Shown here: positions 51,539 through 62,647 of the stretch, piece after piece | Position numbering within the stretch: position 1 is the stretch's first letter | Layout of the letters: each line of letters begins with the position of its first letter | DNA from: Polaromonas sp. A23 | Lineage (GTDB): Bacteria > Pseudomonadota > Gammaproteobacteria > Burkholderiales > Burkholderiaceae_C | DNA length: 64,000 nt | Assembly: GCF_002001015.1 (NCBI RefSeq) | Contig: NZ_MUNO01000019.1 | Coordinates: 35,741 to 99,740, forward strand | Direction of reading: 5' to 3' | The notes under the pieces: generated by a model | What the model was told of the DNA's origin: nothing | The model's input: only the letters and a program-made list of their open reading frames with translations | Database searches by the model: none | Program-made: the position numbers and the translations under genes

Positions 51539-54500
51539 CTATGAAACAGCGGCCTCAATGCTGCAATAGTGCTTGATCAGGCTGAGCAGCTCGTCTTCGG
51601 CGTAAGGCTTGCCGAGGTAGTGGTCAACGCCGAGTTCCTTGGCATGCTCGCGGTGTTTCTCCGCGATTCGCGAGGTGATCATGATAATGGGCAAGTCACT
51701 CAGGCGCACGTCACCTCGGATATTGCGTGCCAGGTCGAATCCGTCCATACGCGGCATTTCAATATCGGACAGGACCAGCGTGGGGCGCTCCTCCTGAAGC
51801 CGCTCGAGTGCTTGCAAGCCGTCAGCTGCCATGGAAACGCGGTAACCTTCCCGCTGCAACAGTCGCTGTGTCACGCGCCGCACGGTAATCGAATCATCGA
51901 CCACCAGAATCAGCGGAATCTGTGGCGCCGCAGGCGCCGCCGAAGAAACGACAGACAAACCCTTGCCGTCGGAAGCATCCGACGCCGATTGCTCCAGCAT
52001 GTGCGGTTCAGCGCTGTCAGAACTCAAGGCGCGTGCCTGTTGGCCGTAAACGGCAGCAAGCGCAACCGGGTTGTAGATCAGCACCACAGCACCCGAAGCC
52101 AGCACAGACATCCCCGCCAGGCCCGGCAAGCGAGAAAGCTGCGGCCCGAGATTTTTAACCACCACCTCCTGGTTGCCAAGCACTTCATCCACGTGCAGCA
52201 CAAGGCGCTGCGCGGCACTTCGGAAAACGACTACGGGGGCGGTCTTGCCCTGGGGCTCGCTACTCAGCCGCGAAGACTGCAGCAAAGCGCCCGACCAGAA
52301 AAATGGCACAGCTTCACCGGCCACATCGATCACCCCGGAGTTGTAGGCCTGCTGCAGGTCCTTAGCCGAAATGCGACGCACGTTCTCCACCACATTGGCA
52401 GGCACACCGATGGAAGAGCTGCCGGCGCGCAACATCACCACCTGCGTCACCGCAGTGGTCAACGGCAGAACCAGTTTGAAGTTCGTTCCCTTGCCGGCAA
52501 CGGTACTTGTCTCGATGCGGCCACCGAGTGAATTCACCTCTGAACGAACCACATCCATTCCGATGCCCCGCCCGGCCAATTCAGTGACCTGGGAAGCCGT
52601 GGTGAAACCGGGCATGAAGATCATGTTGGCGGCTTCGTCGTCGCTAACTTGCTGGCCTGCCGCCAGCAAACCTGAAGCGATCGCTTTTTCGCGGATCCGG
52701 TTCAGGTTGAGGCCAGCGCCGTCATCCCGGAATTCAACGGACACGTCGTTACCCGACTGTTGCACGCTCACAGTAATCAGGCCGCTGGGCTCTTTGCCCG
52801 CGTTCGTGCGAGTCTGGACGTCCTCAATGCCATGGGCGACGCAATTGCGCAGGAGATGCTCGAAAGACGGCGTCATGCGGTCCAGCATGCCGCGGTCCAT
52901 CTCGATCGTACCGCCCTGCAAATCCAGACGCACCTGTTTGCCGCTGTCTTTCGAGGCCTGGCGCACCACGCGGTAGAGGCGTTCGGAGATGCCTTCAAAC
53001 TCCACCATACGGGTACGCAGCAGATCGCGCTGCAGTTCCCGCGTCTGCCGCGCCTGCGCAATCAAATCGTCCTCGGTCGCCTCAACGGTTCGCTGCAAGG
53101 TTCGCTGCACGGTTGCAACGTCGTTGACCGACTCGGCCATCATTCGGGTCAGTTCCTGCACACGCGTGAACCGGTCGAATTCGAGTGGGTCAAACCCGAG
53201 TTGCGCTTCCTTGGCCTGTTGCAATCGCGATTGCATCTGGGTTTCTGAATGCAATTCAACGTCCCGAAGCTGTGAACGCAGGCGGTTCAAGTTGCCACCC
53301 AGGTCATTGAGTGAACCCCGAAGCTGGTTCAGCTCAGCCTCCAGCCGCGACCGGGTGATCATGACCTCCCCGGCCTGGTTCACCATGCGATCGAGCAATT
53401 GCGAACGTACACGGATTGAACCGGACGCGGCAGGACGCAAAGGCTGCAGGGCCGTGGCTTGCGCCAGGGAGATGACTTTGCGCGCAGCCGGCTCAGCAGT
53501 CAGCGCACCTTGCTGTACCGCTGCGGTGTCGTTCGATTTCTCTGAAACCGCTTCAGCTGGCGCGGCCGGGGCCGGCGATGAGAGGGGTGCCAGCACCTCG
53601 GGCGCATCACCCGGATGCCGCAAAGCCTCAAAATTAGCCTGCATCGCGTCAAAAGTGGTCAGCAGCGCATCAAAATCCTGCGAGGCTGCGGCGTCGGAAC
53701 CCATGTGTTCGATATCGGATTCGATCCTGTGAGCCATTTCCCCCAATCGCATCGCCCCTGCCAGCCTTGCGCTGCCTTTCAGGGTATGCAGGGCCCGCAA
53801 CACCTCATTGCGCGCGCCGTGATTGTCGGGACGGGCCGACCATTGCCGAAGAGCACCGCCCAGTTGCGGCATCAATTCAGCGCCCTCCTCTTCAAAAATA
53901 GGAAATAGATCCGGATCGATTACGTCGACCGCGTCAAACTCGTCGTCCACGTCTTCGCTGAAGGCTGCCGAGGCAAGCGGTGCAGGAACCGCAGCTGCAA
54001 CCGGAACGACCGGCGCCGCCACGGCGGACGAACTGGCAACCGGAGTCACTGTCACCGGAGGTGGATCCACCACCACCGAGGCTGTGACGGAAAAAACACG
54101 CTTCTGTATCGGGGCAGCCGCACTTGTATTTGTGACCGAGGCACTGACTGGCCGCGAAACACCTTCGGTTGTAACGGAAGCAGCAGGGGCAGGCACTGGA
54201 CTAATCGCCTCGGCAGGCTCCTCATTCTCTACAGATGGCGAAAAATCAATTTCACGCAGAGCCTGCAAGATACCCGGGTCGGGTTGCTTGAGGAAACCAG
54301 CTGCGAACTGATGCAGAAGGCGCCGAACATCTTCGGCTGCATCCACAAAAAGCTTGTTGTGCTTGCCGGCACCCGGTCCATGCTGGGTTCTCGACTGCTG
54401 CAGTGCATTTTCAAGTGCGCGCGCCATTTCAGACAATGCCTGAAATCCAACCGTAGCCGAGCTGCCGGCCAGCGAATGAGTCAACGCCAAGGTGGAGTCA

Positions 54501-57500
54501 CCGATGGGCCGATCGCGTTCCATGGTCCACTCCGTCACTTCAGTGACCAAGCGGCGCGACCATTCATCCGCTTCGTTCAAGTACACGTTGTAGAGCGGAA
54601 TACCAATACGCAGGGAGCCGATCACCTTGATCTGCTCATCTCCAGCCAATTCTGCAGACGCAGACTCTTCTTCACCTGTATCTTTGAAGGACATATCCTC
54701 CAGCACAGACACAGGCTTGGCGGCCTGCTGAGGTTCAGGAGCTGAAAAATCAAAAACTTCTTCATCAAGTGCTGCCGGCGACTCAGGTGGCGCCTGAGTG
54801 GCGAGGTCCGCACTAACAGGCTCATTCAGAAAATGGGCATCAAAATCAACATCCGACAATTCCACCGCGTCAACCTGCGCCTCAGGGGCAAGATCAGGAA
54901 GGTCCAACTCAAACTCAACACCTGACGGAGCTTTGGCTTGGGCCACCCCAGGCGTCCCGACATCGGGCCCCGACAAAGCTGCCAGGCTATCGAAGTCAAT
55001 GCCCTGGATGTCGGCCGCAGGCTGTTCCAACGGCGCGGGAGCAGACTCTGCAGCCACTACGACAGGTTCGGCATCGAACATGAAGTCCAGCGCTGGCTCC
55101 GCAGAGTCCGTCACGTTCTGCTGCGCCATGGAGTCCGGTGTGTCTACCGTGGCGAGCTGCTGCACCTCCATAAGAGGCGCCGCAGGTTGCTGGAGAGGAC
55201 TGAAACGTCCCTCTACACGCATTGCATCGGCACTGGTACGAAACGCCGAAGAGGTCCATGAGGTCGGCCGATCGGCGGCAATATCCTCGATCCAGGCCGA
55301 AAATCCGGTCATCGCCTGGACACACACCGTTCGAAACTCATCGTTCGAAGGTTTCTGTTCAGCCAGCCAGCCATTGAGCATTTGCTCCAAGGACCACGCT
55401 GCTTCACCAAACTCATTGAGCCCGACCATCCGCGAACTGCCCTTGAGCGTGTGGAAGGCGCGCCGCAATATGGTGAGCTCTCCAATATCTCCTGGCTCAA
55501 CAGCCAGCGCATCGAGTGCTGCCTGGGCATGGCCCGCAACTTCACGTGCCTCCTCCAGAAAAATATCGCGCAGATCATCTTCTTCAAAATCATCACCGCC
55601 CGCGGCCGTTGCAGCATTCAATGCTTCAGTCGCAGGCACAGGCGCTGGAGCGGCAGCCACCGCTACCAAATCAGTGAGTGAATCAGCGCTCGACTGCGGA
55701 CTCTGGCTGGTCACAGCCAAAGCTGCATCGCGCGCCGTTTGCGCCAGAACAGGCTGATCCGCCAAGGCCGCATTTGTAGCCAAAACATCAAGCTTGACGC
55801 TGAGGCTCTCCGCGGAATCGCCCGCCTGGGCATCTTGCACAACAGACAACACCTCCTGGGACAACTCACTGTTGACCGTCACTGCCGCCACAGCGTCCTG
55901 CGCCGTATGAATGCGCCCCATCAGGGGTTTAAGTTCCCCCTTGACATCGTCATAAACGAAAAGTTTTTTAGCCAGCGTGGGCTGGTAGTTCAGCATGTCG
56001 ATCAGGAAACTGAGGGCGCCCAGATTGTTTCCGAGTTGATCGAAGGTTCCTGCAGATCGAACGAGCTGTTCGTCGACTTCGGTTACCAGCATTTGCTCCA
56101 CACTCTCGCGCATGCGCAAAACAGCATGAGAGGCCTGGTCTAAACCCAGCACCGACAACACGCCGCGCATCTGCGACAGCTGGCCCGGCACAGCCGCAAG
56201 TGCGGTTTTTTCCTGGGGATTTCGGAAAAACACATCCAGTGACTTCTCAAGTTCACTCAGCGAAATTCGCAGTTCACCCACCACGCTACCCATCGTCTGC
56301 TTGTCGCTGACACGCCGGTACAACTCCTCCATCCAGGATTCAAGGGGTTGCGGTGCTGCGCCGTTTCGGGCGCTGTCAAGCCGCTGGGCCAGCCTGGCGG
56401 TCCGCGTCGCCAACTGAGGATCATTGGGATCCAGATCATCAAAGGCGGCCTCAAGGTAAAGCACGGCGGTAGCCACCTCAAGCGCGAGTTCGATCGGAGG
56501 TGCCTGACCTGAACGAACCGTGCCCTCAATCACCTGCGACAGTGCCATGGCCAAGGCCTCGCTTGGCGGGTGCAACTTGACCAGAGAATCCGTTACCAGG
56601 CTGAACTGATCAGCCACGGTTTTGAACTTGCTCATGTCACCGGCCGTCAGCGAGGACCACGTCTCCTTGGCCGAGACAATTCGCTTGCGGGCCTGGGCCA
56701 GCAATGCGGGGTCAAAGCGGCCGAATTGAACCGCTTCATAGTTAACAGGCTTGAAACGAGCCAGGCCATAGGCGGCACGAACCGCTGACAGGACCGGGGT
56801 GTCGCTGGCGCGTGCGGCTACTGCCTGCGAACAGAAAAAAAGTAAATCCTGCGCCAACCGGTCGGACGCATTGGCACCCCCCTTGGCAAAAGAGGTGTAT
56901 TGCAGCAATACGCGCGAAGCGGCCCGCTTGACATAAAGATCCACATTGAGCAAGCCGTGAGCCAAGGCTTCAAAGTAAGCAGCAGCGATTTTCCAGAATG
57001 CCCTCGGTTCGCCTGCAGGTTCGGCCTGCGCAAACCCGAGGCACATCTCCATGAACGTCTTCGCCGCCTGGGGATCACCAGTGCGCATGATTTTCAATGC
57101 CAGCTGATCAAGCAGTTGTCTGGCCGCGTCGCCGTAGGGGGCGGCATCAACCGTCACGTTCAGCGCGGGGTCCATCCAGCGCCATTCATACACCCAGAGG
57201 TCTGCCGGATGAATTCGGTCGGCACCAACCAGGCCTTGGACGTCGCGATACTGGGGAAACAAAGACACGGCAGAAACCGGTTTGTCTGCCAGCACGCCTT
57301 CAAGGTATTCAGTCAGTGCGAAACTGGCCTGCTCGACCTTCGCCGCAGCTTCCTGGTTGCATTGTTCGGGACGCTGGACAAACCGCTGCACAGCCGCCTC
57401 CATGGATCGCAGCACCAATGCCGGCGCACCCAGACCCACCATTTCCAGGGCGCCGACCGCCTGATGCAACTGCTGGCGTGCGATCCGAAGCTGGCTGGCG

Positions 57501-57679
57501 TCCAAGGCAGCAAGATCAGACCCGCGCGCCAACTCAGCGTCGCGCACAAACCGCTTCAATGCTTTGGCAGAACCATCCAGGGACTTCCGAAGTTCATCAA
57601 GCACCCAAGCAAGAGGCCCCAGGTCATTGACGGCCAGATCCAGTTCAATAGGCGACGAATTCGGAGCGTTCGATTGCAT
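51539..57679 (-). CDS. chpA: Type IV pilus chemosensory hybrid histidine kinase (ChpA/PilL)
   Basis: A 2046-aa cytoplasmic kinase that links PilJ sensing to pilus response regulators. Three histidine phosphotransfer domains are clear: RRAFHTLKGSSRMVG near residue 742, LTHSLAGSSATVGF near 1068 and LRALHTLKGSARLAG near 1296. The CheA-type ATPase follows (LLRNCVAHGIEDVQTRTNAG near 1613, then RDDGAGLNL), a CheW-like domain near 1730-1850, and a C-terminal receiver (VVDDSITVRRV, phosphorylated Asp in VLSDIEMPRMDG near 1968). It is shorter than the Pseudomonas protein of about 2500 aa. The N-terminal 500 residues look like degenerate Hpt/FimL-type helices. Confidence 0.94.
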   Translation of the reverse strand: MQSNAPNSSPIELDLAVNDLGPLAWVLDELRKSLDGSAKALKRFVRDAELARGSDLAALDASQLRIARQQLHQAVGALEMVGLGAPALVLRSMEAAVQRFVQRPEQCNQEAAAKVEQASFALTEYLEGVLADKPVSAVSLFPQYRDVQGLVGADRIHPADLWVYEWRWMDPALNVTVDAAPYGDAARQLLDQLALKIMRTGDPQAAKTFMEMCLGFAQAEPAGEPRAFWKIAAAYFEALAHGLLNVDLYVKRAASRVLLQYTSFAKGGANASDRLAQDLLFFCSQAVAARASDTPVLSAVRAAYGLARFKPVNYEAVQFGRFDPALLAQARKRIVSAKETWSSLTAGDMSKFKTVADQFSLVTDSLVKLHPPSEALAMALSQVIEGTVRSGQAPPIELALEVATAVLYLEAAFDDLDPNDPQLATRTARLAQRLDSARNGAAPQPLESWMEELYRRVSDKQTMGSVVGELRISLSELEKSLDVFFRNPQEKTALAAVPGQLSQMRGVLSVLGLDQASHAVLRMRESVEQMLVTEVDEQLVRSAGTFDQLGNNLGALSFLIDMLNYQPTLAKKLFVYDDVKGELKPLMGRIHTAQDAVAAVTVNSELSQEVLSVVQDAQAGDSAESLSVKLDVLATNAALADQPVLAQTARDAALAVTSQSPQSSADSLTDLVAVAAAPAPVPATEALNAATAAGGDDFEEDDLRDIFLEEAREVAGHAQAALDALAVEPGDIGELTILRRAFHTLKGSSRMVGLNEFGEAAWSLEQMLNGWLAEQKPSNDEFRTVCVQAMTGFSAWIEDIAADRPTSWTSSAFRTSADAMRVEGRFSPLQQPAAPLMEVQQLATVDTPDSMAQQNVTDSAEPALDFMFDAEPVVVAAESAPAPLEQPAADIQGIDFDSLAALSGPDVGTPGVAQAKAPSGVEFELDLPDLAPEAQVDAVELSDVDFDAHFLNEPVSADLATQAPPESPAALDEEVFDFSAPEPQQAAKPVSVLEDMSFKDTGEEESASAELAGDEQIKVIGSLRIGIPLYNVYLNEADEWSRRLVTEVTEWTMERDRPIGDSTLALTHSLAGSSATVGFQALSEMARALENALQQSRTQHGPGAGKHNKLFVDAAEDVRRLLHQFAAGFLKQPDPGILQALREIDFSPSVENEEPAEAISPVPAPAASVTTEGVSRPVSASVTNTSAAAPIQKRVFSVTASVVVDPPPVTVTPVASSSAVAAPVVPVAAAVPAPLASAAFSEDVDDEFDAVDVIDPDLFPIFEEEGAELMPQLGGALRQWSARPDNHGARNEVLRALHTLKGSARLAGAMRLGEMAHRIESDIEHMGSDAAASQDFDALLTTFDAMQANFEALRHPGDAPEVLAPLSSPAPAAPAEAVSEKSNDTAAVQQGALTAEPAARKVISLAQATALQPLRPAASGSIRVRSQLLDRMVNQAGEVMITRSRLEAELNQLRGSLNDLGGNLNRLRSQLRDVELHSETQMQSRLQQAKEAQLGFDPLEFDRFTRVQELTRMMAESVNDVATVQRTLQRTVEATEDDLIAQARQTRELQRDLLRTRMVEFEGISERLYRVVRQASKDSGKQVRLDLQGGTIEMDRGMLDRMTPSFEHLLRNCVAHGIEDVQTRTNAGKEPSGLITVSVQQSGNDVSVEFRDDGAGLNLNRIREKAIASGLLAAGQQVSDDEAANMIFMPGFTTASQVTELAGRGIGMDVVRSEVNSLGGRIETSTVAGKGTNFKLVLPLTTAVTQVVMLRAGSSSIGVPANVVENVRRISAKDLQQAYNSGVIDVAGEAVPFFWSGALLQSSRLSSEPQGKTAPVVVFRSAAQRLVLHVDEVLGNQEVVVKNLGPQLSRLPGLAGMSVLASGAVVLIYNPVALAAVYGQQARALSSDSAEPHMLEQSASDASDGKGLSVVSSAAPAAPQIPLILVVDDSITVRRVTQRLLQREGYRVSMAADGLQALERLQEERPTLVLSDIEMPRMDGFDLARNIRGDVRLSDLPIIMITSRIAEKHREHAKELGVDHYLGKPYAEDELLSLIKHYCSIEAAVS

Positions 57680-57742
57680 AAATGGCGAGCCGGTTCAGAA
57701 ATCGGAGATCACAAACGGAGACGGAGAAAATTCATGCATGCA

Positions 57743-60007
57743 TCAGGCAATTTTGAATCGAGAGACGGACTGCCTGAGTTCTTCGGCCATCCGGGACAAA
57801 TCACGCACCTGCAAGGCAGTAGAGCGCGTACCCTCTCCGGTTTGTTCAGTCACCGCAAAAATGTGCTGGATATTGCCAGCCACCACGTTGGCCGACTCGG
57901 CCTCCCGGGAGGCTGAAGCGGAAATCTGCTCAATCAGGTCAGCAAGCCGGCGTGACACCAAGTCAATCTCGGACAGTGCGGTACCGGCGCTGTCTGACAG
58001 CTTGGCCCCTTCCACCACACCCTGCGTAGAGCGCTCCATAGCGGCTACCGCATCCTGGGTATCGGTCTGAATCGCCTTCACCAGTGCGGAAATCTGGCGC
58101 GTCGCATCTGCGGAACGTTCAGCCAGACGCTGCACCTCCTCGGCAACCACAGAGAAGCCCCGTCCCGCTTCACCGGCGGACGCCGCTTGGATGGCTGCGT
58201 TAAGTGCCAGCACGTTGGTTTGTTCGGTAATGTCGGAAATCAGCTCGGTGATCTCGCCAATCTCCTGAGAGGATTCGCCCAGTCGTTTGATCCGTTTGGA
58301 GGTTTCCTGAATCTGGTCGCGGATGGAGTTCATACCGCCGATGGCGTTTTGCACGGCCTGCAGGCCAGACTCGGCGGCTGTCAGTGATTGACGCGCCACC
58401 TGGGAAGACTCCTGAGCCTGGCTGGACACCTGGTTGATTCGGGTCGCCATGTCGAGCACGGACTGGCCGGTTTCACGAATCTCGCGCAGCTGTTCAGTAG
58501 AGGCCGCCAGCAGTTCCGTCGACGTACTTTCCACCTGTGCAGTAGTTTGCGCCACCCGGGTTACCGTGTTCTGTACGTTACCCACAAGCTGTCGCAACTC
58601 TTCCACCGTGTAATTCACCGAGTCAGCGATAGCGCCGGTAATATCCTCGGTCACCGTGGCTTCTTGCGTCAAATCACCTTCAGCCACTGTCTGCAACTCA
58701 TTCATCAAACGCAAAATGGCTGCCTGATTAGCATCATTAACGCGTTTGGCGTCTTGCTCCTGTCCCTTGGCTTCAAGTCGCTGGCTTTCAGCAACACCTT
58801 GGCGCTGCCGGCTGTCCAGAACCTGCAAACGCGCCAAACCAGCAGCGCATAGCAAGGCAAAAGCAGCGGCAACAGCCAACGTTGTCAGAGAGCCTACGCT
58901 CAGACCCGTCTGCGATGACAACTTGCCCTGGATGTCTTCCAGGCCTCGGCGCAAAGCTTCGCTGTCAGAAATAATCGATGCCTGCGCCTCGCGCGCCGAC
59001 ACCAGACCCTGCAAGTTACCCAAAATAGCACCAGCTTGAACGCGGGTCTGCTCATACAACGCCATCAGAGCCTCAAGCCGTTCCCGTGTCTGCGGGTCCT
59101 TGGAGCCGGCCAGACGCAGTTCCGGGCTGCCCTCCTGCAAGCCTTGGGCAATTTCCTTGAACGAGTTCAAGTCTTTACCCAGCAAGAACACGGCTTCAGG
59201 ACTCACGCCTTCCATCGTCAGGAATTCGTTGGCTGACTTACCAATACGCTGCGTCAACATCACCAGCTGGCCGGCGGCCGAAATTTCTGCCGGGGCAGCA
59301 TTCTGCTGGAGTTTGAGCGAAGAGACGGTTTCGGCAATTTCAAGCAGGTCGGATGACTGCCGATTGATGGTACGAAGCGCGTTGCCCACCTGCGTCAAAA
59401 TCGCCTGCTGGCCCATCACGGTGGACGCATTTTTTTCGGCGCGCTCCATCAGCGGCGTTACCGTCTCAACATCAGGCTGCAGCTCGGCTGTAACCGGCTC
59501 AAGGCGCAACGATTCATCGCCAGCCTTCAACCCGCGAACGGTTTTGGCCAGAACGTCCGAGCTTTCACGCACGTCCGGAAAAGCCTGGGCACTACCCACC
59601 AGGGCTTGGGACACAGACTTGGCAAGCCGCTGGGACTGCATCAGTGATTGCCCGGTAGCCGCCACCTGTTGGGCCACCCTGTCAGCTTGGTTCAGCGCAA
59701 CAAAGGTCACCGAACCCAGCACAATCACCGCGAAAGCCAGCAAGATCACCAGAATCCGCTGATGCTCACCCATCGGCCGCCGACCCAGCACCGGCAAGGC
59801 CAGGCGTTCGACCTGATCCGGCGGCTCTTCGGATTGGCTTTCGGGCCCCGCGCCATCGTCCAGACGCGCAATCGAACTGCCCGAAGCATCCATGGCGCCT
59901 GTAGCCAAGGGGTCAACCGACATGTCCAGCGAAACGCCATCCATACTGTCCTCGGGAGGTGCAGGCTTTGTTCTGAACAGCTTCTGAATATTTTCAACAA
60001 CAGACAT
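57743..60007 (-). CDS. pilJ: Type IV pilus methyl-accepting chemotaxis protein PilJ
   Basis: A 754-aa receptor. Two membrane helices ([20 protein letters not shown] near residue 90 and [19 protein letters not shown] near 380) flank a periplasmic region with two PilJ-type sensor helices (around [15 protein letters not shown] and [15 protein letters not shown]). The cytoplasmic part has the signalling hairpin [20 protein letters not shown] followed by [20 protein letters not shown]. It signals to ChpA through the CheW-like protein encoded upstream. No pilK methyltransferase lies between it and chpA. Confidence 0.95.
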   Translation of the reverse strand: MSVVENIQKLFRTKPAPPEDSMDGVSLDMSVDPLATGAMDASGSSIARLDDGAGPESQSEEPPDQVERLALPVLGRRPMGEHQRILVILLAFAVIVLGSVTFVALNQADRVAQQVAATGQSLMQSQRLAKSVSQALVGSAQAFPDVRESSDVLAKTVRGLKAGDESLRLEPVTAELQPDVETVTPLMERAEKNASTVMGQQAILTQVGNALRTINRQSSDLLEIAETVSSLKLQQNAAPAEISAAGQLVMLTQRIGKSANEFLTMEGVSPEAVFLLGKDLNSFKEIAQGLQEGSPELRLAGSKDPQTRERLEALMALYEQTRVQAGAILGNLQGLVSAREAQASIISDSEALRRGLEDIQGKLSSQTGLSVGSLTTLAVAAAFALLCAAGLARLQVLDSRQRQGVAESQRLEAKGQEQDAKRVNDANQAAILRLMNELQTVAEGDLTQEATVTEDITGAIADSVNYTVEELRQLVGNVQNTVTRVAQTTAQVESTSTELLAASTEQLREIRETGQSVLDMATRINQVSSQAQESSQVARQSLTAAESGLQAVQNAIGGMNSIRDQIQETSKRIKRLGESSQEIGEITELISDITEQTNVLALNAAIQAASAGEAGRGFSVVAEEVQRLAERSADATRQISALVKAIQTDTQDAVAAMERSTQGVVEGAKLSDSAGTALSEIDLVSRRLADLIEQISASASREAESANVVAGNIQHIFAVTEQTGEGTRSTALQVRDLSRMAEELRQSVSRFKIA

Positions 60008-60037
60008 GGTGAGCCTTCCGGGAGAAACGTAATAGCG

Positions 60038-60568
60038 CTAGGCGCTGATGGTCAAAAAATGGGCTTGCTGAGCCAGCAACTGCAGGTTGATTTCCTGCCA
60101 CTGGGCGCCGTTTGCATCGACATAGCTGTGGCCAAAAAATTCCGGCGAATCGGGAGCTTTCTCGGCAAAGTCCGTGAACGCTTCCGGATTGCGCAACCCC
60201 GCCAGCTTGTCGATCTGCAATGCGCAATTGATTTCAAGCGCACTATTGAGGGCGACCAGCCGTGATTCGGTGCGCGCCAGTTCGCTGCGCGGCGGCGGCG
60301 TTTTTCCGGACACAAAACTGGCCAGATCCACAACCCCGTAAAGGCCACCACGCAAATTGGCAACCCCCGCGAACCAGGCCTGCGTATAGGGCACGTTCTG
60401 CGCACTGACCCACGGAAAAATTTCCCCAGACTGGTTCAGAGGGAACAGGTATTTGGTGCCTCCAGCCTCCACAGCAAGCCAGGAAGCCGAAGCAGCCTGA
60501 GTTTTGGCCGCTTTCAACCTGTCGGCCAGGCGGCTTTGGAGTTCTCTGAGTGCTTGTCGGTTGGCCAT
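60038..60568 (-). CDS. pilI: CheW-like adaptor PilI
   Basis: A 176-aa adaptor that couples PilJ to the ChpA kinase. After a helical lead (LRELQSRLADRLKAAK) the CheW fold is seen in WLAVEAGGTKYLFPLNQSGE, TQAWFAGVANLRGGLYGVVD and a late LLAQQAHFLTISA. It lies 22 bp after pilH and 30 bp before pilJ. Confidence 0.9.
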   Translation of the reverse strand: MANRQALRELQSRLADRLKAAKTQAASASWLAVEAGGTKYLFPLNQSGEIFPWVSAQNVPYTQAWFAGVANLRGGLYGVVDLASFVSGKTPPPRSELARTESRLVALNSALEINCALQIDKLAGLRNPEAFTDFAEKAPDSPEFFGHSYVDANGAQWQEINLQLLAQQAHFLTISA

Positions 60569-60590
60569 GCTTTATTGAGATGGGTGCGGG

Positions 60591-60956
60591 TCAGCCCAGC
60601 GCCTTGATTTTTGCCATCAGGTCGTCAGCATCCACCGGCTTGGTGATGTAGTCCTTGGCGCCCTGACGCATCCCCCAGACACGGTCGGTTTCCTGATTTT
60701 TGCTGGTACACATGATGATGGGCACATCCGCGTACAAAGGGTCGCGGGTAATGGCGCGCGTGAGCTGAAAGCCATTTTGACCGGGCATCACCACGTCCAT
60801 CAGAATGAGGTCCGGTTTTTCCTCAGCCAGTCGACGAAAGGCGTCTTCTGCATTCTCAGCGGTTTTTACTGCGAAGCCATTTTTCGTCAGCAGATCGGTC
60901 ATGAACATCAACTCGGTTTTAGAGTCATCCACGATCAGAATTTTTTTAATTGCCAT
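60591..60956 (-). CDS. pilH: Response regulator PilH (receiver only)
   Basis: A 121-aa CheY-like regulator from ATG 60956, with AAGGAG upstream. The acidic pocket is in KKILIVDDSKTE, the phosphorylation Asp in LILMDVVMPGQNGF, the switch Thr/Ser in IIMCTSKNQ and the Lys in YITKPVD. In Pseudomonas PilH counteracts PilG in twitching control. Its start overlaps the pilG stop by one base. Confidence 0.93.
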   Translation of the reverse strand: MAIKKILIVDDSKTELMFMTDLLTKNGFAVKTAENAEDAFRRLAEEKPDLILMDVVMPGQNGFQLTRAITRDPLYADVPIIMCTSKNQETDRVWGMRQGAKDYITKPVDADDLMAKIKALG

Positions 60957-61354
60957 TACGCTACTCCTTGTTTTGCGCTGCCCAGTTCCTGAACGGTATG
61001 CAGTAACTGGTCTTTGGTGAACGGTTTGGTCAGGTAGTCTTGCGAGCCGACCATCCTGCCCCTTGCTTTGTCGAAAACACCGTCTTTGGAAGACAGCATC
61101 ACTATGGGTACATTCGCGAATTTGGTGTTGCGCTTGATGATGGCGCAAGTCTGATAGCCATCGAGGCGAGGCATCAGGATGTCGCAGAAAATCAGGTCAG
61201 GCATGTAGTCGTTGACCTTGGAAAGCGCGTCAAAACCATCTTCTGCCAGGAGAACCTCATGCCCCCCCTGCTTCAGGAATATCTCCGCACTACGCCTGAT
61301 GGTGTTACTGTCGTCGATGACCAAAACCTTGAGCCCGGAACTAGTATTACTCAC
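60956..61354 (-). CDS. pilG: Response regulator PilG (receiver only)
   Basis: A 132-aa CheY-like regulator that heads the operon. The acidic pocket is in VLVIDDSNTIRRSAE, the phosphorylation Asp in LIFCDILMPRLDGYQ, the switch Ser in VMLSSKDGVFD and the conserved Lys in YLTKPFTKD. It activates pilus extension in characterised systems. The 76-bp gap to rubredoxin probably holds its promoter. Confidence 0.93.
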   Translation of the reverse strand: MSNTSSGLKVLVIDDSNTIRRSAEIFLKQGGHEVLLAEDGFDALSKVNDYMPDLIFCDILMPRLDGYQTCAIIKRNTKFANVPIVMLSSKDGVFDKARGRMVGSQDYLTKPFTKDQLLHTVQELGSAKQGVA

Positions 61355-61430
61355 TGACTGTGCTCCTTATGACGCGTGCCGACATGGTATGCAGGATACG
61401 CGCCTGTTTTAGACAACTGACCTGGCCATT

Positions 61431-61592
61431 TCAGATCTGGACCATTTCAAAGTCCTCCTTGCGTGCACCGCACTCCGGACAGGTCCAGTTCATCGGCACC
61501 TGGGCCCAGGACGTTCCCGCCGCAATGCCGTGTTCTGGTGCGCCAGTCGCCTCGTCATAAATCCACCCACAAATTAAACACATCCAGGTCAT
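61431..61592 (-). CDS. Rubredoxin
   Basis: A 53-aa electron carrier with one iron bound by four Cys in two CxxC knuckles: MTWMCLICGWIYDEATG and WTCPECGARKEDFEMV. The gap APEHGIAAGTSWAQVPMN between them has the normal rubredoxin length. It starts 95 bp from the divergent thiD-like gene. Possible partners include the alkane- or peroxide-detoxifying enzymes, including the rubredoxin-less rubrerythrin of this window, but that link is only inference. Confidence 0.95.
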   Translation of the reverse strand: MTWMCLICGWIYDEATGAPEHGIAAGTSWAQVPMNWTCPECGARKEDFEMVQI

Positions 61593-61687
61593 TGTTTGAG
61601 TCACAGCTTAAGTTGCCTTCGAATAGAATGCAACAATTGTATCGAGGCGGCGTTGCTTATTCGCTTACGAGGCAAAATTCCAGCCCT

Positions 61688-62647
61688 ATGGCAAACCCCA
61701 ACCCAACTCCTCTGGATATCCCGCAGCTGGAAACAGAGGAAAGCGACACCTCCCCGGCCTGCGTCATGACCTTCAACGCCAATGACCCCAGCGGCGCTGG
61801 CGGGTTGACGGCCGACATTAGCGCGATTGCCTCTGCGGGAGCCCACGCGCTGGCAGTCGTCACTGGCGCCTATGTGCGCGACACAGCCGAAATTTTCGAC
61901 CATATTGCCTTCGACGAAGATGCCGTCACCGAACAGGCCCGCACGACGCTGGAAGACATGCCGGTTGCCGCGATCAAGGTAGGCTTTGTGGGCAGCCCGG
62001 AAACCATCAGTGCCATCGCGGAAATTGCATCGGATTATGCCGACGTACCGCTGATCGCCTACATGCCCAATCTGTCCTGGTGGGAAGAAGAAGCCATCGA
62101 CAGCTACCTCGATGCGTTCCGGGAGCTGATGCTGCCCCAAACTACCGTGCTGGTGGGTAACCACAGCAGCCTGTGGCGTTGGCTGCTTCCGGACTGGAGC
62201 GGCGACAAAAGTCCCTCGGCACGCGATATCGCCAAGGCAGCTTCGGAGTTCGGCGTGCCGTATACGCTGGTCACAGGCATCCCGTTGCCCGATCAATTCA
62301 TTGACAACGTGCTGGCCACACCGCAGGCCATTCTCTATAGCGAAAAATTCGAACGTTTCGAGGCGGTGTTTGCGGGCGCCGGAGATACCCTGACTGCCGC
62401 CCTGTCGGCCTTGCTGGCCAACGGCCACAACCTGCAAGCCGCCACAGCGGAAGCGCTCACCTATCTCGACCGCAGCCTGGACGCCGGGTTTCGTCCCGGC
62501 ATGGGCAACATCGTGCCGGACCGCTTATTTTGGGCGCAAGCAGAAGATGATGGAACGGAAACGGCCGGCGACGGCGACAGTGATCCGGACGAACCCCTGC
62601 TGCCCCTTCCTCCCTTTGACCTCCCCACCAATGGCACCAAACACTAG
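61688..62647 (+). CDS. thiD: ThiD-like hydroxymethylpyrimidine/phosphomethylpyrimidine kinase
   Basis: A 319-aa ribokinase-fold kinase of thiamine pyrimidine synthesis. The start of the domain, [20 protein letters not shown], matches ThiD's GxDPSGGAGIxAD with one shuffle in the Gly run. The catalytic Asp lies in [19 protein letters not shown] 20-aa acidic lead and an acidic, Pro-rich C-terminal tail are extra. I chose ATG 61688; the longer frame would run through the rubredoxin gene. Its 3' end overlaps hemL by 17 bp. Confidence 0.85.
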   Translation: MANPNPTPLDIPQLETEESDTSPACVMTFNANDPSGAGGLTADISAIASAGAHALAVVTGAYVRDTAEIFDHIAFDEDAVTEQARTTLEDMPVAAIKVGFVGSPETISAIAEIASDYADVPLIAYMPNLSWWEEEAIDSYLDAFRELMLPQTTVLVGNHSSLWRWLLPDWSGDKSPSARDIAKAASEFGVPYTLVTGIPLPDQFIDNVLATPQAILYSEKFERFEAVFAGAGDTLTAALSALLANGHNLQAATAEALTYLDRSLDAGFRPGMGNIVPDRLFWAQAEDDGTETAGDGDSDPDEPLLPLPPFDLPTNGTKH

